Shown: positions 60,281-64,000 of the stretch, in pieces
Layout: every line of letters starts with the position of its first letter
Position numbering within the stretch: the stretch's first letter is position 1
Assembly: GCF_002386445.1 (NCBI RefSeq)
Contig: NZ_DGIR01000005.1
Span: forward strand, 95,188 to 159,187
Origin: Pseudomonas sp. UBA4617
GTDB lineage: Bacteria > Pseudomonadota > Gammaproteobacteria > Pseudomonadales > Pseudomonadaceae
Length of the DNA stretch: 64,000 nucleotides
Reading direction: 5' to 3'
Notes under the pieces: model-generated
Database searches by the model: none
Told to the model about the DNA's origin: nothing
The model's input: the letters and a program-made list of their open reading frames with translations, nothing else
Translations under genes and position numbers: made by a program

Positions 60281-61039
60281 TCAGAGGAACATTCCGCCCG
60301 ACACCTCCAGCCGCTGCCCGGTTATCCAGCCATTCCCGTCTTCCAGCAACAGCGCAATCGCCGCGCCGATATCATCCGGCAAGCCCACCCGCCCCAGCGC
60401 CGTGTTGCCAGCAATGTGTTCATTCACCTGGCGGTTGTCCCTTACCACGCCCCCGCCGAAATCGGTCTCGATTGCCCCCGGCGCCAGAATGTTCACCCGA
60501 ATGCCGCGTGCGCCAAGTTCCTTGGCCTGGTAGCGGGTCAGCACTTCCATCGCCCCCTTCATCGCGGCGTAGGCGGCATACCCCGGCAGGGCAAAGCGCG
60601 CCAGGCCGGTGGAGATGTTGATGATGCGGCCATTATCCACCAACAGCGGCAACAGGCGCTGGGTAAGGAAGAACGGGCCTTTCAATTGAATGTTCAGCAA
60701 CTGGTCGAACTGCGCCTCGCTGGTCTCGGTGTACGGCACGTTCAGACCGATGCCGGCATTGTTCAGCAGAAAGTCGAAACGCTCGCGACCAAACTGCTGT
60801 TGCAGAGTGCTTTCCAGACGCTGGGCGAAGTCGGCGAAACTGCTACTGTCACCAACGTCCAGCTGCAACATGGCTGCCTTGACTCCTGCCTGTTCCAGGC
60901 GGGCGGCCACGCCCTGCGCTTCCTCCGCCTTGCTGTGATAGGTGCCGATCACGTCGATACCGCGTGCGGCCAGGTGTTCGGCGGCATTGCGGCCGAGGCC
61001 GCGGCTGGCGCCAGTGATGAGGGCGATCTTGCGGGTCAT
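60281..61039 (-). CDS. Short-chain dehydrogenase/reductase
   Basis: A 252-residue classical SDR. The NAD(P) loop is TGASRGLGRNAA, with NNAGIG and the catalytic Ser in NISTGLARF, then YAAMK as YxxxK. The C terminus WITGQRLEVSGGMFL is typical. Substrate not readable. Start 61039 (MTRKIALITG); upstream in-frame ATG at 61069 is less likely. Divergent from a LysR gene 111 bases away, which probably controls it. Confidence 0.93.
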   Translation of the reverse strand: MTRKIALITGASRGLGRNAAEHLAARGIDVIGTYHSKAEEAQGVAARLEQAGVKAAMLQLDVGDSSSFADFAQRLESTLQQQFGRERFDFLLNNAGIGLNVPYTETSEAQFDQLLNIQLKGPFFLTQRLLPLLVDNGRIINISTGLARFALPGYAAYAAMKGAMEVLTRYQAKELGARGIRVNILAPGAIETDFGGGVVRDNRQVNEHIAGNTALGRVGLPDDIGAAIALLLEDGNGWITGQRLEVSGGMFL

Positions 61040-61150
61040 GGCGAAAACCTCCTGTGGGTGGATGAGCACAGGTTATTGGTCAGCCGATTGCTGTTAAATC
61101 CAGCAAATATGGAAATACTGTTCGGTAAAACCGGATAGTTGGAGGTTCGA

Positions 61151-62059
61151 GTGAACAAGCTGGAGCTGTTGCGTACCTTTGTGCGGGTCAGTGAAGTCAG
61201 TAGTTTCACCTTGGCGGCGGAAAGCCTGGGGCTGCCGCGTTCGACCGTGTCGGAGCAGGTGAGGACGCTGGAACGCATGCTGGGTACGCAGCTACTCAAC
61301 CGGACCACACGGCGGGTACGAACGACCCAGGATGGTGCCTTGCTGTACGAACGCAGCAAGGACTTGCTGTCGGGCATGGAGGAGATCGAAAGCCTGTTCT
61401 GCGCTGACGATGCCGAGCTGGCCGGGCGCCTGCGCATCGACCTGCCGACCATGATGGCGCGTCGGGTCATCATCCCGCAGCTGCCGCAATTTCTACAGCG
61501 CTTTGCGCGCCTGGAGGTGGAGCTCAGTTGCACCGACCGCCAGGTCGATCTGCTGCGCGAAGGCTTCGACTGCGTGATGCGTATCGGCGCCCTGCATGAT
61601 CTGGATGTAGCGGCGCGGCCGGTCGGGCAACTGAGCATGCGCAACTGTGCCAGCCCCGCCTACCTGGCCCGCTACGGCGTGCCCCGCACACTGCAGGACC
61701 TGGCCGGGCACCAGCTGGTGCACTATGTGCGCAACCTGGGCGGGCGCAGTGCCGGTTTCGAATACCAGCATGGCAATGAGCTTCGCTACCAGGCCATGGC
61801 CGGTGTGGTGACGGTCAACAATGCCGAGGCGTATTCGGCCGCCTGCCTGGCCGGGCTGGGGCTGATCCAGGTGCCGGCGGTGGGCGTGGCCGAGCACCTG
61901 AAGCGCGGCGAGCTGGTTTCTGTGCTGGAAGACTGGCAGGCCCCGGCCATGCCGGTATCACTGCTGTATGCCCGGCAACGGCACGTGCCGCGCCGGGTGC
62001 AGGTATTCATGCAATGGCTGGGCGAGGTGCTGCACTCGCAGGTCGATGGCGGCCACTGA
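61151..62059 (+). CDS. LysR-family transcriptional regulator
   Basis: A 302-residue regulator. The N-terminal helix-turn-helix is TFVRVSEVSSFTLAAESLGL then RSTVSEQVRTLERMLG, followed by a LysR substrate-binding domain (about 90-300) with LRIDLPTMMARRVIIPQLP. It is of the CrgA/DsdC-like branch that often controls a divergent oxidoreductase. The start is GTG at 61151 with TTGGAGG upstream. The divergent SDR is the probable target; its inducer is unknown. Confidence 0.93.
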   Translation: MNKLELLRTFVRVSEVSSFTLAAESLGLPRSTVSEQVRTLERMLGTQLLNRTTRRVRTTQDGALLYERSKDLLSGMEEIESLFCADDAELAGRLRIDLPTMMARRVIIPQLPQFLQRFARLEVELSCTDRQVDLLREGFDCVMRIGALHDLDVAARPVGQLSMRNCASPAYLARYGVPRTLQDLAGHQLVHYVRNLGGRSAGFEYQHGNELRYQAMAGVVTVNNAEAYSAACLAGLGLIQVPAVGVAEHLKRGELVSVLEDWQAPAMPVSLLYARQRHVPRRVQVFMQWLGEVLHSQVDGGH

Positions 62060-62113
62060 TTGGTTAAAAACCATGGCGGCCGTGTGGCGGCTTGCGTTAG
62101 GCTTTCGCCCACC

Positions 62114-62133
62114 AGTCGCCCGCAGAGGCGACT
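62114..62133 (+). terminator. Weak hairpin after the lysR gene
   Basis: AGTCGCC/GGCGACT with a 6-base loop, followed by CTTCCCC. It may end the lysR transcript or form part of the leader of the next gene. Confidence 0.4.
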
Positions 62134-62182
62134 CTTCCCCGCCAGGCGTGCGTATCTTTCAATTTGATTGCGAGGTTACGTC

Positions 62183-62512
62183 ATGGCCATCACTTCCCAG
62201 GACATCTGCAACGCTGCCGACCAGCTCAAGGGCTTTGTCGGGTACAACGGCAAGCGTGGCGTGCATATCGTGCGTTTTTCCGAAGACGCGTTCGGCATGG
62301 ACGTGGCCGATGCCAGCATCACACCTTGTGGCGAGTTTGTCTGGCGACCCACTCAGGGGCAGCGCATGGCGCTGTGCCGCGAACGGCTGGCGCTGTTGTT
62401 TGAACAACATATGGATGACCGCTTGAACATCGGTGAGCCGCTGCGTGCCTACATGCGCCGCCGCGACCTGCCGGAGATCGTCGCCGAGCGCAGCCTGCAA
62501 CAACCTTGCTGA
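62183..62512 (+). CDS. Hypothetical protein
   Basis: A 109-residue soluble protein: SQDICNAADQLKGFVGYNGK, GVHIVRFSEDAFGMDVADAS, and a charged end (YMRRRDLPEIVAERSLQQ). It has three or four Cys and no signal or membrane helix. No family is recalled. ATG at 62183 with CGAGG 7 bases before. Surrounded by a LysR gene and a possibly decayed small gene on the other strand. Confidence 0.7.
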   Translation: MAITSQDICNAADQLKGFVGYNGKRGVHIVRFSEDAFGMDVADASITPCGEFVWRPTQGQRMALCRERLALLFEQHMDDRLNIGEPLRAYMRRRDLPEIVAERSLQQPC

Positions 62513-62841
62513 AACGCCCGTAGCGACCGCGTTACACGGGGCGGGCGATCGCCCGCGGACTGCGCGACATGGCGAAACAGGTACAACATGACCAGGCGCA
62601 GTATCAGCAAAGCCCCGGCCAGCGGCGGCACCGCATGCAACAACTGGTGACCCGGCAGCGGATTGCTCCAGCTGGAAGCCGATGTGGCCGAGGTCGATGT
62701 GCAGATGCTCGTGGTCCTGCATCACGCTTTTCCACGTGCAAGCCGTTCAGGCGGAAACCGCTGTCCTGCCGCGCCAGCTTGAGCGCGGCAGCTGGCTGCC
62801 GGCAAAATTGCAGGCAACCTGGTGAACGAGCGCGTTTCGGC
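62513..62841. other. Stretch with a possible remnant of a small membrane protein
   Basis: No confident gene. On the minus strand one frame (62722 down to about 62660) reads MQDHEHLHIDLGHIGFQLE, while the +1 frame after about 62670 reads NPLPGHQLLHAVPPLAGALL and LILRLVMLYLFRHVAQ, a hydrophobic helix. The two would join only through a frameshift, so this may be a decayed gene, or chance. A GCGGGCGATCGCCCGC palindrome lies at 62541-62556. Confidence 0.3.
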
Positions 62842-63738
62842 TCATTGCTGGCCGTTCTTGCGGTGACGGGCGCCTGCCGGGTTGTCTTCCAGTAAGCGCG
62901 AAGGCGACTTGCCGCTGTCGCTGCGCACCTGCGCATGGCTGATCAAACCGAAGATGAAGCTGCCACCGATGATGTTTCCGGCCAGGGTTGGCAGGGCGAA
63001 CTCCAGCCAGAAGCTGCGCCAGGTTTCATCGCCGGCCCACACCAGGTAGGACACTTCGACCGAGCCGACCACGATATGGGTGAAGTCGCCAAGGGCCATC
63101 AGGTAGGTAATCATCAGGATGATCCAGATCTTGGCGTGTTCCATCGACGGAATCATCCACACCATGGTGGCGATCATCCAGCCCGACACGATGCCTTTGG
63201 CGAACATCTGGCTGATGTCGTTCTGCATGACCTTGCGGCCTACTTCGAGGAAGGCAACGTCGGTCTTGCTGTCGAAGATCGGCAGTTCCAGCATGACCCA
63301 GGCCACCAGCAGGGTGCCGGCCAGGTTGCCAAGCAGTACCACGCTCCACAGCCGCAGCAGGCGCCCGAAGTTGGCCAGGGTAGGGGCGGTCATGACGGGC
63401 AGGACGGCGGTCAGGGTGTTTTCCGTGAACAGTTGCTGACGTGCCAGGATCACGGCCAGGAAGCCGGCGCTGTAGCCAATACTGGCGACCACCTGAGAAC
63501 TTTCACCTTGCGGAAGCCGGGCGTAGAAGAGGCCCATGGCCATGAGCGAGAGTCCCATGGACAATCCGGCAGCGAGGGCTGACCACCATAGTGCTGCGAG
63601 GGTACGCTCCAGTTCCTGATCGCCCTGGTAACGAATGATCTCGTGCAACACTGCTGCGCGCGGCGGTTGGTTCAGGCTGACTTCCTGCTCTTCATCCGCC
63701 GACAGGCCCGGGGTTTTCTCGCTTTGCGCATCGCTCAT
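62842..63738 (-). CDS. Formate/nitrite transporter family protein
   Basis: A 298-residue FNT-type channel with six hydrophobic segments: LWWSALAAGLSMGLSLMAMG, GYSAGFLAVILARQQLFTEN (the QLFTEN/FTGN signature), VVLLGNLAGTLLVAWVML and GNIIGGSFIFGLISHAQV. An N-terminal cytoplasmic extension of about 40 charged residues (SDAQSEKTPGLSADEEQEV) and a basic tail differ from FocA. The ion carried is not known: formate, nitrite or hydrosulfide are all seen in the family. Start at 63738; the frame to 63789 is leader. Confidence 0.9.
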   Translation of the reverse strand: MSDAQSEKTPGLSADEEQEVSLNQPPRAAVLHEIIRYQGDQELERTLAALWWSALAAGLSMGLSLMAMGLFYARLPQGESSQVVASIGYSAGFLAVILARQQLFTENTLTAVLPVMTAPTLANFGRLLRLWSVVLLGNLAGTLLVAWVMLELPIFDSKTDVAFLEVGRKVMQNDISQMFAKGIVSGWMIATMVWMIPSMEHAKIWIILMITYLMALGDFTHIVVGSVEVSYLVWAGDETWRSFWLEFALPTLAGNIIGGSFIFGLISHAQVRSDSGKSPSRLLEDNPAGARHRKNGQQ

Positions 63739-63839
63739 GGCCGCTCCGCTCCGTTGGGGTGTTCCTCTACAGATTCGCGGCGCTTCCATTAGTTGCCGGC
63801 ATGCCGCCGGCGCTGCAAAAAAGTTTTTAGATCAAGGTG

Positions 63840-63867
63840 TTGACTCTGATTTCAAAGCGCGTATTAT
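63840..63867 (+). promoter_or_regulatory. Strong sigma-70 promoter, P1 of a downstream unit
   Basis: TTGACT and TATTAT with a 16-base spacer, preceded by an A/T-rich stretch (AAAAAAGTTTTTAG) like an UP element. It points to the right edge, and the strength suggests a stable RNA operon. Confidence 0.6.
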
Positions 63868-63912
63868 TCGCCTCCTCGCAGCGATGAACGCTTCGGGGTA
63901 GGCGGTAAGCTG

Positions 63913-63958
63913 TTGAAGTTAAAAGGTTTCGAAAGAAACCGGATGTAAAAAACTTCAA
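63913..63958 (+). other. Leader hairpins between the two promoters
   Basis: GGTTTC-GAAA-GAAACC (63925-63940), a perfect 6-bp stem with a GAAA loop, lies inside the longer pair TTGAAGTT (63913-63920) and AACTTCAA (63951-63958). It would fold in a transcript from P1. Confidence 0.5.
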
Positions 63959-63967
63959 AATAAACGC

Positions 63968-63995
63968 TTGACAGCCAGCGAGGAAAGCGTAGAAT
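63968..63995 (+). promoter_or_regulatory. Consensus-like sigma-70 promoter, P2 of a downstream unit
   Basis: TTGACA (63968-63973) and TAGAAT (63990-63995) with a 16-base spacer, followed by GCGCG, a GC-rich discriminator as in stringently controlled rRNA and tRNA promoters. The gene itself is beyond the window; rrn or tRNA is the best guess. Confidence 0.65.
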
Positions 63996-64000
63996 GCGCG

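Overview
The window is ordinary high-GC chromosome of a fluorescent Pseudomonas, most likely of the P. putida group. This rests on recalled gene order: grxD-bfr-bfd-peroxiredoxin-rnt-pyrC-motY-argG followed by nth and the rnf genes matches Pseudomonas genomes in general, and the later run (ligase-associated repair genes, OmpA lipoproteins, dinG, pdxH, nhaA, liv operon, rapA) matches P. putida. I see no prophage, insertion sequence, integrase, tRNA or CRISPR array.

Layout. 1-6.2 kb: iron and redox housekeeping (glutaredoxin tail, bacterioferritin, its ferredoxin, 2-Cys peroxiredoxin), RNase T with dihydroorotase, the flagellar protein MotY, and argininosuccinate synthase. 6.2-8.7 kb: an unknown two-helix membrane protein, a NarL/FixJ response regulator, a small PA3496-type protein and endonuclease III. 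8.7-11.3 kb: a reduced rnf set (E, G, D, A) without rnfB or rnfC. 11.3-16.3 kb: metG, apbC/mrp, a cold-shock protein, dcd and a proline-rich small protein. 16.3-23.4 kb: a minus-strand ligase-associated DNA repair cluster (exonuclease, ATP-dependent ligase, Lhr-like helicase, PdeM phosphoesterase) with an M14-type zinc hydrolase gene inside it. 23.4-29.2 kb: a small unknown protein, a penicillin-acylase lipoprotein, and a MocR regulator divergent from an MFS transporter.

29.2-41.6 kb: two SEC-C zinc-motif proteins, a LEA2 lipoprotein, a methyltransferase-like protein, an OmpA lipoprotein followed by an OmpA remnant, a CopD-like protein, dinG, a beta-agarase-like glycoside hydrolase, a serine beta-lactamase-fold hydrolase, an OmpA lipoprotein with a Lys/Ala tail, pdxH and a SlyB-like lipoprotein. 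41.6-45.5 kb: nhaA, a FAD oxidoreductase and a lipoprotein. 45.6-50.5 kb: a complete branched-chain amino-acid ABC transporter (livKHMGF) with a hairpin after livK. 50.9-56.9 kb: DUF2288, a HIBADH-type dehydrogenase, rapA, a lipoprotein and three small genes, one of them ccoM behind an ANR box. 57.1-60.2 kb: an AaeB/AaeX/AaeA-like efflux set. 60.3-63.7 kb: an SDR divergent from a LysR regulator, and a formate/nitrite-type channel. The last 160 bases hold two strong promoter-like sequences pointing out of the window, probably for an rRNA or tRNA operon.

At least five copies of one REP-like palindrome lie only between genes. The points most worth following are the reduced rnf set whose A and E subunits seem to lack expected cysteines, the ccoM gene with its ANR box, the OmpA lipoprotein with a histone-H1-like tail, the extra hydrolase in the repair cluster, the OmpA remnant with its junction hairpin, and clustered perfect palindromes upstream of livK. 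No wholly new multi-gene system is evident.
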